In this document: piece after piece, positions 17,370 to 27,683 of the stretch
Position numbering within the stretch: position 1 is the stretch's first letter
Layout of the letters: each line of letters opens with the position of its first letter
From: Thermoleophilia bacterium
GTDB taxonomy: Bacteria > Actinomycetota > Thermoleophilia > Solirubrobacterales > 70-9
Reading direction: 5' to 3'
Assembly (NCBI GenBank): GCA_016650125.1
Contig: JAENWT010000006.1
Span: 62,001 to 126,000 of the forward strand
Length of the DNA: 64,000 nucleotides
Made by a program: the position numbers and the translations under genes
Notes under the pieces: generated by a model
The model's input: the letters and a program-made list of their open reading frames with translations, nothing else
Databases searched by the model: none
What the model was told of the DNA's origin: nothing

Positions 17370-18339
17370 GAAATCACCGGGGAGCCCGCTCGAGATGACC
17401 GAGGTGCCTGAACCTGAGGCGGGTCCGGGACAGGTCCTGATCTCGGTGCATTGCTGCGGGGTGTGCCGGACGGACCTCCACATTCTCGAAGGCGAACTCG
17501 ACCGGCCGAAGCTCCCACTCATCCCGGGTCACCAGATCGTCGGCACGGTCAGCGGGCTCGGCGAAGGGGCGGACCGGTACGAGCCCGGTGTCCGGATTGG
17601 GGTGCCGTGGCTGGGGTGGACCTGCGGGCAGTGCCGCTACTGCCGTTCCGGTCGCGAGAACCTGTGCGACCGGGCGCGGTTCACCGGCTATGACATCGAC
17701 GGCGGGTACGCCGAACTGGCGGTGGCCGACGAGCGGTTCTGCTTCCCGATCCCGGAGGGCTACCCCGACGAGCAGGCGGCGCCTCTGCTCTGCGCAGGGC
17801 TGATCGGCTACCGCGCCCTGCGCCTCGTCGGAGAGGCGGAGCGGATCGGGTTCTACGGCTTCGGCGCGTCGGCCCACATCCTCTGTCAGGTGGCCGTCGC
17901 CGAAGGCCGCCGCGTGTTCGCGTTCACCCGCGGAGGCGATCTGGAGGCCCAGGATTTCGCCCGGAGCCTCGGGGCGGAGTGGGCTGGTTCGTCGGAGGAG
18001 TCACCCCCGGAGGAACTCGACGGGGCGATCGTCTTCGCCGCCGACGGGTCCTTGATGACAGCGGCTCTCATGGCGAGTGCCAGGGGCGCGAACGTGATCA
18101 GCGCAGGCATCCACATGAGCGACATCCCCTCATTCCCTTACGAGCAACTCTGGGGCGAGCGGACGCTCGGCTCGGTCGCCAACCTGACCCGGCGGGATGG
18201 CGAAGAGTTCCTCGACCTCGCCCCGACGGTGCCGGTCCGCACGCAGGTCACGACCTACGAACTCGCCGAGTCCAACAAAGCGCTTGGCGACCTGCGCGCG
18301 GGACGGTTCAGCGGCGCGGCGGTAATCCGTAGCCGCTGA
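17353..18339 (+). CDS. Zinc-dependent alcohol dehydrogenase (MDR family)
   Basis: The product is 328 aa. Catalytic zinc residues lie in CGVCRTDLH and the PGHQIVG region. The structural zinc is held by the four cysteines of [15 protein letters not shown]. The Rossmann part begins [11 protein letters not shown]. The ATG at 17353 gives the usual family N-terminus [10 protein letters not shown]. The longer frame from 17188 is antisense to the DUF4396 fragment and not homologous. The two divergent genes overlap by 17 bp at their 5' ends, which is unusual. The substrate is unknown. Confidence 0.88.
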   Translation: MRAMVMKSPGSPLEMTEVPEPEAGPGQVLISVHCCGVCRTDLHILEGELDRPKLPLIPGHQIVGTVSGLGEGADRYEPGVRIGVPWLGWTCGQCRYCRSGRENLCDRARFTGYDIDGGYAELAVADERFCFPIPEGYPDEQAAPLLCAGLIGYRALRLVGEAERIGFYGFGASAHILCQVAVAEGRRVFAFTRGGDLEAQDFARSLGAEWAGSSEESPPEELDGAIVFAADGSLMTAALMASARGANVISAGIHMSDIPSFPYEQLWGERTLGSVANLTRRDGEEFLDLAPTVPVRTQVTTYELAESNKALGDLRAGRFSGAAVIRSR

Positions 18340-18351
18340 TCCCGCTCCGAA

Positions 18352-20178
18352 CTAGAACGCCGCTTCGTCGAGCTCCATGACGTCGTTGTCGATGCCTTCG
18401 ATGGCCGTCCGGACGCCGCTCAGCTTCGGCAGCATGTTCCGGGCGAAGAACTCCGCTGCCACGACCTTGCCTTCGTAGAAGGGCTTGTCGATGTCCGAAG
18501 CGCCTGATTCGAGGGCGGATGCTGCAACCCCGGCATGCGTGAGCAGCAGCCAGCCGATCATCAGGTCGCCGAATGCCATCAGAAAGGGCACCGAACCGAG
18601 TCCGACCTTGTAGATGTTCTTCGGGTCTTCCTGGCTGCTGATCATGTATTCGGTCAGAGTGGTGCTCATGGACTGGACGTCGCCGAGTGCTGCGGCGAGC
18701 AGAGCCCTCTCGCGCTCGAATCCTTCGCCCCCGTCGATGGTCTCCTGGATCTTCCCGACGAGGTGGTTCATCGCCGTCGACTCGTCCCTGATGATCTTCC
18801 TGAAGAAGAAGTCCTGGGCCTGAATCGCGGTCGTGCCTTCGTAAAGGCTGTCGATCTTCGCGTCCCGGATGTACTGCTCGATCGGGTAATCCTGCAGGAA
18901 CCCGGAGCCACCGTAAGTCTGGAGCGACTCGGTCAGGATTTCGTAGGAACGCTCCGAGCCGACACCCTTGACTATGGGCAGGAGGAAGTCGTTGATCCGC
19001 ATCGCGAGCTGCTGGTCGACTCCTTCGACGACATCGGCCGCAGTCTTGTCCTGATGGACAGCCGTGAACAGGTACAGGGCCCGGAGGCCTTCGGCATAAG
19101 CCTTCTGGGTCATCAGTGAGCGGCGAACGTCGGGGTGGTGGATGACCGTGACCCGCGGCGCCGTCTTGTCCATGACCTGGGTCAGATCGGCTCCCTGGAC
19201 ACGTTCCTTCGCGTAGGCGAGGGCGTTGAGGTAACCGGTCGACAGGGTCGCGATGGCCTTGGTGCCGACCATCATGCGGGCGAACTCGATCACGTCGAAC
19301 ATCTGCCGGATGCCCTCGTGTACATCACCGACCAGCCAGCCTTCGGCGGGGACGCCGTGAGCGCCGAAGGTCAGATCGCAGGTGGCCGAGGCCCGGAGGC
19401 CCATCTTGTGCTCGAGGTTCGTCACGAAGGCACCGTTCCGCTCACCGATCTCGCCGGTTTCGGAATCGAAATGGAACTTGGGAACGAGGAAGAGACTGAG
19501 ACCCTTGGTTCCGGGACCGGCACCCTCCGGTCGGGCCAGGACGTAGTGAAGGATGTTCTCGAAGAGGTCGTCAGAGTCGCCTGAAGTGATGAAGCGCTTG
19601 TCGCCTTCGATATGCCAGGAGCCGTTCGGCTGCTCGATCGCCTTGGCGCGGCCGGCGCCGACGTCGGAGCCGGCATCCGGCTCGGTGAGGACCATGGTCG
19701 CTCCCCAGTTGCGATCGACCGACATCTTTGCCCAGTGCTTCTGCTCTTCGTTCCCGTTCTCGTAAAGGAGGTGGGCGAATGCGGGGCCGGCCAGGTAGAA
19801 GAACCCTGCTGGCAGGGCTCCGACCATGAACTCGTTGATGGCCCAGGAGACGGTGGAAGGGGCAGGGATGCCGCCGACCTCTTCGCCGATGCCGAGCTTG
19901 GTCCATTCCGCTTCGGTCCAGGCATTGATGGAATCCTTGAGGGCGTCGGGGAGGGTCACGACGTGGGTGTCGGGATCGAATGTCGGGGGGTTTCGGTCGG
20001 TCTCGGCCCATGAGGCGGCCACCGGTCCTTCGGCAAGGCGGGAGGCCTCACCGAGCATGACGCGGACGGTGTCGCCGTCGAGGTCCCCGAAGGCGCCGGA
20101 ATCCAGGACTTCATCGGTCTTCAGTACCTCGAACAGGTTGAATTCGAGGTCTCGCACGTTGCTCTTGTAGTGGCCCAT
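18352..20178 (-). CDS. Acyl-CoA dehydrogenase, 600-residue FadE class
   Basis: The product is 608 aa, the long class that carries an extra C-terminal domain (about residues 470-608) beyond the usual 390 aa. FAD/substrate-binding motifs include [12 protein letters not shown] and KRFITSGD. The active-site glutamate region is [13 protein letters not shown]. It likely catalyses the first step of fatty-acid beta-oxidation. It lies 2 bp after the thiolase stop and is the last gene of the minus-strand operon that begins at 24594. Confidence 0.92.
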   Translation of the reverse strand: MGHYKSNVRDLEFNLFEVLKTDEVLDSGAFGDLDGDTVRVMLGEASRLAEGPVAASWAETDRNPPTFDPDTHVVTLPDALKDSINAWTEAEWTKLGIGEEVGGIPAPSTVSWAINEFMVGALPAGFFYLAGPAFAHLLYENGNEEQKHWAKMSVDRNWGATMVLTEPDAGSDVGAGRAKAIEQPNGSWHIEGDKRFITSGDSDDLFENILHYVLARPEGAGPGTKGLSLFLVPKFHFDSETGEIGERNGAFVTNLEHKMGLRASATCDLTFGAHGVPAEGWLVGDVHEGIRQMFDVIEFARMMVGTKAIATLSTGYLNALAYAKERVQGADLTQVMDKTAPRVTVIHHPDVRRSLMTQKAYAEGLRALYLFTAVHQDKTAADVVEGVDQQLAMRINDFLLPIVKGVGSERSYEILTESLQTYGGSGFLQDYPIEQYIRDAKIDSLYEGTTAIQAQDFFFRKIIRDESTAMNHLVGKIQETIDGGEGFERERALLAAALGDVQSMSTTLTEYMISSQEDPKNIYKVGLGSVPFLMAFGDLMIGWLLLTHAGVAASALESGASDIDKPFYEGKVVAAEFFARNMLPKLSGVRTAIEGIDNDVMELDEAAF

Positions 20179-20180
20179 GT

Positions 20181-21380
20181 TCAGTTCTCCGGAATCTCGT
20201 AGACGGTAACCACGGCTGCTCCGCCGAGGCCGATGTTGTGCTGGAGCGCGACTTTCGCGTTATCCACCTGGCGTGGACCGGCGGTGCCGCGCAGCTGCCA
20301 GGTGAGTTCGGCGCATTGCGCCAGGCCGGTGGCGCCGAGCGGGTGTCCCTTGCTGATCAATCCGCCGGAGGTGTTGACCACCGGTCCCGACCCGCCAAAG
20401 GTCGTGGCCTCCTGCTCGACCAGCAGGTGGCCTTCGCCTTCTTCGGCGAAGCCGAGCGCTTCGTAAGTGATCAGCTCGTTCGCACTGAAGCAGTCGTGAA
20501 GTTCACAGACGTCGACCTCAGAGGCCGAAATCTCGGCCTCTTCGTAAGCCTGCCGCGCGGCTTCCTTGCTCATGTCGTAGCCGACCAGCTTGATGCAGTC
20601 GGTGTCCTCGGCGAAGGTGGATGGCAGGTCCGTCACCATCGACTGACCGGTGATTTCGATCGCCTGATCCCAGAGACCGTGCTTCTCGACGAAGCTCTCG
20701 GAGGCGATCACCGCGGCGGCGCTGCCGTCCGAGGTCGGCGAGCACTGGAGCTTCGTGAGGGGCTCGTGGATCATCGGTGCGTCCTGGATCTCCTCGAGCG
20801 AATACTCGGTCTGGAACTGGGCGTAAGGATTGTTGACCGAGTGCTTGTGGTTCTTCCAGCCGATCCAGGCGAAGTGTTCCGGCTTCGATCCGTACCGGTC
20901 CATGTGGTCACGGCCGGCGTTGCCGAACATCTGGGGCGCGAAAGGCGACTCCTCCGCAGCTCGGATCTCGAGCATCCGCATGACGTGTTTCTCCATCGGA
21001 TTCGCGCGGTCCGGGAACTTCATGCCGAGCGAGCCGCGTTCCATCTTCTCGAAGCCCAGGGCCATGGCGCAGTCCGCGATCCCGTACTGGATCGCCTGCC
21101 GGGCGAGCAGCAGGGCGCTCGAACCGGTCGAGCAGTTGTTGTTCACGTTGACAATCGGGATACCGGTGATGCCGATCTCGTAGAGCGCCCGCTGCCCGGC
21201 GGTCGAGTCTCCGTAGACATAGCCGACGAAGGCCTGCTCGATGTCCTCATAGGCCACTCCCGCGTCAGCCAGGGCCGCGGTGCCCGCCTCCTTCGCCCAG
21301 TCCGGATAGTCACCCTCCTTCTTCCCGGGCTTCTCGAACTTGGTCATGCCGACCCCTACGACGAAGGTGCGATTGCTCAT
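20181..21380 (-). CDS. Thiolase, SCP-x/lipid-transfer type
   Basis: The product is 399 aa. The acyl-binding cysteine lies in [15 protein letters not shown]. The other conserved blocks are [10 protein letters not shown] and [16 protein letters not shown]-x-type thiolases cleave branched or sterol side-chain 3-ketoacyl-CoAs. The ATG at 21380 gives the normal start ([15 protein letters not shown]); the frame runs 66 codons further upstream with no homology. It sits between the FAD oxidoreductase and the acyl-CoA dehydrogenase in one operon. Confidence 0.9.
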   Translation of the reverse strand: MSNRTFVVGVGMTKFEKPGKKEGDYPDWAKEAGTAALADAGVAYEDIEQAFVGYVYGDSTAGQRALYEIGITGIPIVNVNNNCSTGSSALLLARQAIQYGIADCAMALGFEKMERGSLGMKFPDRANPMEKHVMRMLEIRAAEESPFAPQMFGNAGRDHMDRYGSKPEHFAWIGWKNHKHSVNNPYAQFQTEYSLEEIQDAPMIHEPLTKLQCSPTSDGSAAAVIASESFVEKHGLWDQAIEITGQSMVTDLPSTFAEDTDCIKLVGYDMSKEAARQAYEEAEISASEVDVCELHDCFSANELITYEALGFAEEGEGHLLVEQEATTFGGSGPVVNTSGGLISKGHPLGATGLAQCAELTWQLRGTAGPRQVDNAKVALQHNIGLGGAAVVTVYEIPEN

Positions 21381-21418
21381 TTCGGCTCTCTTTCTTTTCC
21401 GCGCTGAAGTTGTCTGCA

Positions 21419-22831
21419 TTAGTTTGTCGAATTTCTGAGGACTGACCGGGCCGCGTTGTATCCGTTCATCCCGTGAGCGCCCGCGCCCGGTGGTGTGGCC
21501 GCAGAGCAGATGAATACTCCATCTACCCCGGTCGAGTAGGGATCGAGCGCGAGCCGTGGGCGGATCACTGTCTGCCAAGGCGTGTTCGCACCGTTGATGA
21601 TGTCACCGCCCACGTAGTTGCTGTTGTAAGTCTCCATGGCGCTTACATCCCGGATGAACTTTCCCAGGATGCGATCACGAAAGCCGGGTGCGAAGCGCTC
21701 GATCTGCCCGATGACATCCTCGGTTGCGTTGCCGTCGTACCCCTTCGGCACATGCGCGTATGCCCAGATCGGGTGAACCCCGTCCTTGGCGCGAGTCGGG
21801 TCGGCGAGCGATTGCTGGCCGACGATCACGTACGGGCTTTGTGGCATGCGGCCCTTGTGGACCTCGCCCTCTGCGAGGACGATCTCGGAAAAGGTTCCGA
21901 TCGCATGGACTGTGCCGGCTTTGCGGCAGGCTTCGTTGGTCCAGGGAATGCCGCCCTCGACAGCAAGATCCACCTTGAAAGCGGCGGGCCCGTGCCGGTA
22001 GCGGCGGTAGGCACGGTCGACGCCTGTCGGAAGCCGGTCACCTATGACGTCGGCGGCGGCAGCCGGGTCGAGATCGAGGATGACCGTGTCGGCGTCGGCA
22101 AGCTCGTCCAGGGACTTGACCCGGCGGCCGGTCTCGATGCGGCCTCCGTTCGTAAGTACCACTGCCGCCAGAGCGTCGGCGATCGACTGGGAGCCTCCCT
22201 GGGCGACCGGCCAGCCGTGACGATGGCAGGCGCAGATCAGAGCCATGCCGACGGAAGAACTCATCGGGAGGGTCAGCGGGCTGAAGGCGTGAGCCGCCAC
22301 TCCGCCAAAAAGGGCCTTCGCCTGTGGAGTCGAGAAAGCTCGTGCGAAAAGGTTTGCCGGCGCAGCGGCGGGGACTCCAAATCGCATCAGTTTCAGAGGG
22401 TGCCGGGGCTGGTGGAGGATCGGTTTCATGATGTCTTCACCCAGAGCGTCGAAATCGGCGGAAGGCTTGCCGAATATCTGCTTCCACCGCTGGCCGTCGT
22501 CCCCGAGCCCATCGGCGGTTTCTTCGATCGATCTGAGCAGGATTCCGGCGCTGCCATCGTCGAGCGGATGGGCCAGGTCGACCTCCGGCCAGAGCCACTT
22601 GAGTCCGTGGTTCTCGAGGTCGAGGTTCAGGAGCGCCGGCGAGCCGGGCGACATGGGGTGGGTTGCGGAACAGTCGTCGTGGAGAAGCCCCGGGAGGGTC
22701 AACTCGCTGGTCCTGGTGCCGCCACCGATCGTCGCCTCGGCTTCGATGACCGTGACCGAGCGCCCGGCCTTGGCCAAAGTGGCGGCGCAAGCCAGCCCGT
22801 TGGGTCCGGATCCGACGATGACGTCAGTCAT
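21419..22831 (-). CDS. FAD-dependent oxidoreductase, phytoene-desaturase/PYROXD2-like
   Basis: The product is 470 aa. The N-terminal dinucleotide-binding motif is [20 protein letters not shown] with the following acidic residue in [14 protein letters not shown]. The C-terminal FAD contact region includes [20 protein letters not shown]. This is the NAD(P)/FAD amine-oxidase-like superfamily that includes carotenoid desaturases. The substrate cannot be read. Its start overlaps the end of the DUF3556 gene by 4 nt, so the two are coupled. Confidence 0.85.
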   Translation of the reverse strand: MTDVIVGSGPNGLACAATLAKAGRSVTVIEAEATIGGGTRTSELTLPGLLHDDCSATHPMSPGSPALLNLDLENHGLKWLWPEVDLAHPLDDGSAGILLRSIEETADGLGDDGQRWKQIFGKPSADFDALGEDIMKPILHQPRHPLKLMRFGVPAAAPANLFARAFSTPQAKALFGGVAAHAFSPLTLPMSSSVGMALICACHRHGWPVAQGGSQSIADALAAVVLTNGGRIETGRRVKSLDELADADTVILDLDPAAAADVIGDRLPTGVDRAYRRYRHGPAAFKVDLAVEGGIPWTNEACRKAGTVHAIGTFSEIVLAEGEVHKGRMPQSPYVIVGQQSLADPTRAKDGVHPIWAYAHVPKGYDGNATEDVIGQIERFAPGFRDRILGKFIRDVSAMETYNSNYVGGDIINGANTPWQTVIRPRLALDPYSTGVDGVFICSAATPPGAGAHGMNGYNAARSVLRNSTN

Positions 22832-24594
22832 GTGGTCGAGGGACCCGTTGGATCAGGACCCGCACCGGGTCCGCCGGTTACCGTCACCGGAAAAGACTGA
22901 CTTTCGTCCAGCCAGGGCTGGCGAGATCGCATGTCGGCGACTTTGACCGATCCCTCTTCGACCAGTCCGGTCGCCGCGTCCCAGATCTCGTACTGCTGGG
23001 TCTGCCGTTGGGCGGGCTGCGACTCCATCATCACCACGCGGAGTTCACCCGGCTTGAAGTGGCAGCGCTCCTGAACGGCGTCGAGCAGCTGCTTACCGTG
23101 GAAATGCCCGTCGCCGAAGTTCCAGCCCACGACGGTCCCGCCGACCAGTTCTCCCTCCCGCACCGTGTAGTCGTCCAGGTCCTCCACTGCCCGGTAGGCC
23201 AGACCGTTCAACGCCCGACCCTGGTTGTGGAGCGAGCGGAACGCGAGGCCTTTTGTGAGGAGCACGTCGGCCGTATCGGCGTCGTAGATCTTCGCAAGCT
23301 GGCTGTGCACTACGGCCGCGGATTTCGTGAGCGTCTCGTCCAGCCGCTGTTCTGCCGCGGCATCGTTTCGAAAGAGCCACTGGCTGGTCGGCCAGTTCCC
23401 GGCGTAGTAACGCATCGCCGGCAGGAACGAGACCTTGTCGGGCCTCAGGTTGCCGAAAACGGGAATGCCGACCAGGCTCACCAGGAGGATCGCGATCAGC
23501 AGCGGATCATCGAGCGTGTACAGCGGAGTCGTCCCGTAGTGCCCGAAAAGGAAAAGGACTCCGAAGATCATGAACAGATTCCATTCCAGCGGAACGGCAA
23601 GCGGGAAGGTGGAGAGGATGTGGACGTGGAAAATGACCATTCCGGCCACCGCGATCATGCCGATCGTTCCGCCCGACGAAGCGATCAGGGCGAGGGGGAG
23701 CGCGAACTCGATGAAGGTGCCGAGGTGAGCCAAGAGAGTTGCTTCGTTTGAGGGACGCAGGTCGTCCGGGTAGTCCTTGTAGAGGCGCTTCTTCACGAAC
23801 TTCACCCGGTTCCAGGGCGTGTTGGAAACCATGACCGCAACGACATTCGGGAAGTGGTGGTTGAGCTTGGAGGATGCCGCGCCCCACCAGACACAGAACA
23901 GGACGAACTGCGACGCGACGATCATCTGATCGATCGGGAAGAGGAAAACGACCAGGAGCAGCCCGTAGATCTCGGGCCGCGAGCAGAGGCCGGAGACTTT
24001 GTCCCGCAGCCCGAGGATTCCGAGGCAAGCGAGCAGGACGGCGATGCCGGTGGTGCTGAGCTTCCCGGCCCCGCCGACGCTCGACACATCCGTGCCGTCG
24101 GAAAGCAGGAGGTACGCGGCCGTGACCAGCACGCCGGCGTAGATCGTGACGTCGAAGACAGTGCGCTTCGAGCCCTTGGTGAAAGGCACCTTGTCCGGCC
24201 AGGGAGGTAGACGGATCGTTCCAGGCCGGAGCCAGTAGAGCGGACCACCGATGGGCGGCAGGAAGCGGAAGGTGAGGGGCATCGAACCGGATCCGAGGCC
24301 GAGCATTTCCCAGAGGATCATCCAGACGACGAGTTTCTGCCAGACGATCGGCTGGGTCCACCAGTCACCCAGTTCGGTGAGGCCACCCAGGCCGGGCGTC
24401 GCCAGGCCGATGATCAGGATCGCGGCAAGTGTGAAAACGATCAGCTTTACGATGTAGAGCAGGTAAACCGCGTATGGCGTACCGACTCCATTGATCGCCC
24501 AATCCTGAGCAAGCGGTTTGATCCGCTCCAGGTGGGACTTGCGCTTCCAGTCTTCAACATCGAACGGCGGTGGCTCGGGTGCGATGAAGCCCAT
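22828..24594 (-). CDS. DUF3556 integral membrane protein
   Basis: The product is 588 aa. I recognise the mycobacterial DUF3556 pattern: FGTPYAVYLL-like start, WLRPGTIRLPPWPDKVPFTK, KLNHHFPNVVAVMVSNTPWN, PLEWNLFMIFGVLFLF, MRYYAGNWPTSQWLF and a soluble C-terminus with GWNFGDGHFHGKQLL. About ten membrane segments are visible. The ATG at 24594 has AGGAGGAGA upstream. The function of the family is not known to me. Coupling to an FAD oxidoreductase and beta-oxidation genes suggests lipid or hydrophobic-substrate metabolism at the membrane. Confidence 0.85.
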   Translation of the reverse strand: MGFIAPEPPPFDVEDWKRKSHLERIKPLAQDWAINGVGTPYAVYLLYIVKLIVFTLAAILIIGLATPGLGGLTELGDWWTQPIVWQKLVVWMILWEMLGLGSGSMPLTFRFLPPIGGPLYWLRPGTIRLPPWPDKVPFTKGSKRTVFDVTIYAGVLVTAAYLLLSDGTDVSSVGGAGKLSTTGIAVLLACLGILGLRDKVSGLCSRPEIYGLLLVVFLFPIDQMIVASQFVLFCVWWGAASSKLNHHFPNVVAVMVSNTPWNRVKFVKKRLYKDYPDDLRPSNEATLLAHLGTFIEFALPLALIASSGGTIGMIAVAGMVIFHVHILSTFPLAVPLEWNLFMIFGVLFLFGHYGTTPLYTLDDPLLIAILLVSLVGIPVFGNLRPDKVSFLPAMRYYAGNWPTSQWLFRNDAAAEQRLDETLTKSAAVVHSQLAKIYDADTADVLLTKGLAFRSLHNQGRALNGLAYRAVEDLDDYTVREGELVGGTVVGWNFGDGHFHGKQLLDAVQERCHFKPGELRVVMMESQPAQRQTQQYEIWDAATGLVEEGSVKVADMRSRQPWLDESQSFPVTVTGGPGAGPDPTGPSTT

Positions 24595-24658
24595 CGGTCT
24601 CTCCTCCTGGGACTTGGTTAATGAATCCTCCCAGAACACCGACTAGGATTGGCGACCC

Positions 24659-25561
24659 ATGAAGGTCCTGGTCACTGGTGCGAGCGGTTTCCTCGGAGGG
24701 TTCGTCTGCGAAGAGCTGGTCAAACGCGGGCATGAAGTGGGGGCCCTGGTCCGGCGTGATGGCTCCCAGCCTCCGGGCACGAAAGCGTTCCTGGCCAACC
24801 TCAGGGATTCCGACGGGCTCTCGCGGGCAGTGAGCCTGGCGGAACCGGAATGCGTGATCCATCTGGCGGCGGAGATCGCCTCCCAGCGCGACCCGAAAAA
24901 GATCGCCGCGGCCAACGTGGGCGGGACGGGCGACCTGATCCTGGCGGCCGAAGCAGCCGGGGTACGGCGCATCGTGTTCACTTCGACCGTCGTCACCGGC
25001 GACGCGGGCGGTGAAGTCCTGACCGAGGAGACCGCGCTGCCGGTCAAGACGATCTACGGCCGCTCGAAGCAGGAAGGCGAGCGGATGCTCCGGAATTCCA
25101 CTCTCGAAGACGTGATCATCCGGCCGAGCCACATCTACGGCCCGGGTGGCTGGTTCGTCGAGGAGTTCGTCATCCGCCTGCTGCAGCCGGGCCGATTCGC
25201 GGTGATCGGATCCGGACGCAACTGGTGGGACGTCGTCCAGGTCGAAGACGTCGCTGCTGCCTGCGTCGAGGCGGCGGAGAACGCTCCGGCCGGATCGCTC
25301 TACCACGTGGTCGATGACGAGCCGATCACGTACTTCGACTTTGTCGCTCTCGCCGCCGACGCGCTGGGTGTCGGCCCGCCACGCCGGATCCCGGCGTGGC
25401 TCGCCCGTCTGGCGGCCGGAGGAGACACGGTTCGAGCGGTGACCCGTTCAGCCAGGAGCTCGAACGCACGCATCAAGGCCGAGCTCGACTGGCAACCACG
25501 CTTCCCCTCCGCCCGTGAGGGAGTTCCCGATGCGATCTCCCGCCTGGAAGGTACGGTGTAG
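24659..25561 (+). CDS. NAD(P)-dependent epimerase/dehydratase family protein (extended SDR)
   Basis: The product is 300 aa. The glycine motif TGASGFLGGFV lies at the N-terminus and the catalytic Tyr-x3-Lys is in IYGRSKQEGERM. The motif RPSHIYGPGG is typical of extended SDRs such as 3-beta-HSD-like enzymes and dihydroflavonol reductases. It is transcribed divergently from the DUF3556 operon across a 64-bp gap. The substrate is unknown; a sugar-nucleotide or a steroid/lipid ketone are both possible. Confidence 0.85.
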   Translation: MKVLVTGASGFLGGFVCEELVKRGHEVGALVRRDGSQPPGTKAFLANLRDSDGLSRAVSLAEPECVIHLAAEIASQRDPKKIAAANVGGTGDLILAAEAAGVRRIVFTSTVVTGDAGGEVLTEETALPVKTIYGRSKQEGERMLRNSTLEDVIIRPSHIYGPGGWFVEEFVIRLLQPGRFAVIGSGRNWWDVVQVEDVAAACVEAAENAPAGSLYHVVDDEPITYFDFVALAADALGVGPPRRIPAWLARLAAGGDTVRAVTRSARSSNARIKAELDWQPRFPSAREGVPDAISRLEGTV

Positions 25562-25563
25562 CG

Positions 25564-25936
25564 GTGAGGTTTCGTCCAATCCCCTTCCCGGTCCTCGGTT
25601 TAGTCGCGGCAACCGCTGTCGCCTGTGGTTCGGGCGGGCGACGTCGAGTTGATGTTCAACGAAGGCACCTTCGCCCGCCTGGAAACCGACAGCCCCCTCG
25701 CCAGGACGCTCGAGGGAATCGGGATCGGTTCAACCGAAGCCGAGGTCTCCGAGGCGTACGGCGACCGGATCAAATCGACGCCGAACGTCTATGAGCCCGA
25801 TACGACCAACGACCTGCTCTACGTCCCTGACAAATCTTCGGAAACGGGGATCCAGTTCCTTGCCCGCGACGGAATAGTCGCCTACATCTTTGCGGGACGG
25901 CTCCACGAACTCAAATTAATCGAAGGCTGTCTCTGA
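25564..25936 (+). pseudogene. Small lipoprotein gene with an apparent +1 frameshift
   Basis: From the GTG at 25564 the first frame encodes a lipoprotein signal with lipobox ATAVAC (Cys21) followed by GSG. The coherent remainder (DVELMFNEGTFARLE ... GRLHELKLIEGCL) is in the next frame, readable as a separate 103-aa frame from 25625. Removing one G from the GGG at 25636-25638 joins them as ACGSGGDVELMF. It may be a true frameshift mutation, a phase-variable tract or an assembly error. The mature domain resembles small periplasmic proteins with a GIGIGSTEAEV motif of unknown function. Confidence 0.6.
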
Positions 25937-26011
25937 TCGGTCAACCCTGTCCGAGGGGCCTACGGTCCTTGCGATTCATCCACTGGCAGGCACAGCGAGC
26001 GGTTGAGTGTC

Positions 26012-27343
26012 TCAGGCCGCGAGGCGGACTTCGCCGCCGCGTTCTGGCGAAGAAGTGATGAAGCGCTGAACGGTCGCTTCGTCGGGTCCGACCGACTCGA
26101 GGACGCCCGCCCGGGCCACGGCCCGCAGCACCACTTCCATCTCGACCATCGCGAAAGACATGCCGATGCACCTCCTCGTCCCACCGCCGAAAGGAATCCA
26201 GGTGTAAGTGCCTGGCTTGGTCGCGAACCAGCGCTCCGGTTTGAACTCAAGCGCGTCGGGGTAGATGTCCTCGCGCCGGTGGATCAGGTAGATGCAGGGG
26301 GCGACGACCTCGCCGGGTTCAAACTGGTAGCCGCCGATCTCGATCGGCTCGTTGACCCTTCTGAGCACGAAGTCGAGGACCGGCCTCAGCCGCAACGCCT
26401 CTTTGGCCACGGCATTGGTGTATTCGGTCTCGTCGGTGAGCGATTCTTCGTGGAGCCGGGCCGCGCCGCCGGGAACCCTGGTCAACCGCTCGAAGGCCCA
26501 GGCGAGTGAGGTCGCCGTGGTCTCGTGGCCGGCCACGATCAGCGTGACCAGTTCGTCGCGGATCTCGACGTCGGTCATTGCCTTTCCGTCTTCGTCACGG
26601 GCGGTCAGCAGCATCGAGAGGATGTCGTCGCGGTCCTCGAGGCCGGTCCGGGTCCGGCGTTCGGAGATGAGTTCGTAGAGCGCGCTGTCGAGCGGCTTGA
26701 GCACTGGGCGGTACATGCGCCTGATCGCGCGGCTGCGCGGCCCCAGCAGCTGGGAAGCGACCAGACGCAGCCCCGAGGCGATCCATTCGAGCATGTTCTT
26801 GGTCGCTGCTCCGAGGCGGTCGTGCTGCTCCCCGGTCGAAGCCGTGCCGAGCACGACCTCGAGGATCACTTCCAGCGCGATCTCCTGGCTGTAATCGCGC
26901 ATCGAAAAGGATTCCCCTCGCGGGATGCGCTCGACCTGCTGCGCGGCGATGCGCTCGATGGTTTTCGTCTGCACCGCGAGCTTCTCGCCGTGGAAAGAAG
27001 GCAGCAGGAGCTTCCGCTGGCGCATGTGCTCGGCTTCATCGAGCAGCAGGACCGAATGGTCGCCCAGCGAAGTGGCGAGGATCTCGTTGCCCTGGCCGGC
27101 ATGGAGCACGGACGGCGGTGCCGTGAAGACCTGCTTGACCGCGTCCGGGTGGGCCAGGATGTTCCAGGTGTTCGGGCCGAGGTTCATTTCGAAGACATCG
27201 CCGTAACGCTTCTGCGACTCGTCGAAAATCGAGTTCTGGGCGTGGGCGAGTTTCCAGGCCTGTACGACCTTCGGCCTTCGCACCTTCGGCGGAGGTCCGG
27301 TGGGCGTGCTTGGCGCGGCGACTTCGGGATCCTTGACTTCCAC
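26012..27343 (-). CDS. Cytochrome P450
   Basis: The product is 443 aa, soluble. The I-helix oxygen motif is AGHETTA, the K-helix has EALR, and the heme-cysteine loop is FGGGTRRCIGMSFA. The PERW motif follows in FKPERWFA. These features suit class I bacterial P450s resembling the CYP4/CYP110-like group. No ferredoxin or reductase gene is adjacent, so the electron partner is elsewhere. The substrate is unknown; the surrounding genes hint at lipids or isoprenoids. Confidence 0.93.
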   Translation of the reverse strand: MEVKDPEVAAPSTPTGPPPKVRRPKVVQAWKLAHAQNSIFDESQKRYGDVFEMNLGPNTWNILAHPDAVKQVFTAPPSVLHAGQGNEILATSLGDHSVLLLDEAEHMRQRKLLLPSFHGEKLAVQTKTIERIAAQQVERIPRGESFSMRDYSQEIALEVILEVVLGTASTGEQHDRLGAATKNMLEWIASGLRLVASQLLGPRSRAIRRMYRPVLKPLDSALYELISERRTRTGLEDRDDILSMLLTARDEDGKAMTDVEIRDELVTLIVAGHETTATSLAWAFERLTRVPGGAARLHEESLTDETEYTNAVAKEALRLRPVLDFVLRRVNEPIEIGGYQFEPGEVVAPCIYLIHRREDIYPDALEFKPERWFATKPGTYTWIPFGGGTRRCIGMSFAMVEMEVVLRAVARAGVLESVGPDEATVQRFITSSPERGGEVRLAA

Positions 27344-27419
27344 AAGACCAGCCTAGAACTATGCGGCGCGCACCGTGGAAGAAACGCGTCAGTGCCGCAG
27401 ACGGGTCTAGGCTGAAGCC

Positions 27420-27680
27420 ATTTCGATTACCCAGTCGGAGCTCGCCAAGGCGAAGATCAGCCGGGCGGGCGGTTCCTGGGACGATCCGAGCGCGGTGATC
27501 ATGAGTCAGGTCGCGATCCAGGTGAAGATCAAGACCACCGGCGGCGACAAGTACAAATTCTCGATGATGGACGGGCAGGGAAGCGGGCTTTTCGGCGGCC
27601 TGAGTGGCGGCGCGTCACAACAGAGCGCGGTTCAGGCGCTCAGGGCATTCCTCGGCGAGAGCGGCGCCGCCGAGATCTGA
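27420..27680 (+). CDS. Small conserved-looking protein of unknown function
   Basis: The canonical start is GTG at 27495 (61 aa, MIMSQVAIQVKIKTTGGDKY...). The frame is open from 27411 and reads as a plausible 86-aa protein (ISITQSELAKAKISRAGGSW...) from an ATT at 27420, so the full gene may use a rare start. It is rich in Gln, Gly and Lys, with a QVAIQVKIKTTGGDKYKFSM strand pattern. I do not recognise it. It lies between divergent P450 and convergent amt genes. Confidence 0.5.
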   Translation: MSITQSELAKAKISRAGGSWDDPSAVIMSQVAIQVKIKTTGGDKYKFSMMDGQGSGLFGGLSGGASQQSAVQALRAFLGESGAAEI

Positions 27681-27683
27681 GCC

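Noticed and set aside
20238-21407. Plus-strand 389-aa open frame opposite the thiolase
   Set aside because: It has no protein signature and the thiolase motifs on the minus strand are unambiguous.
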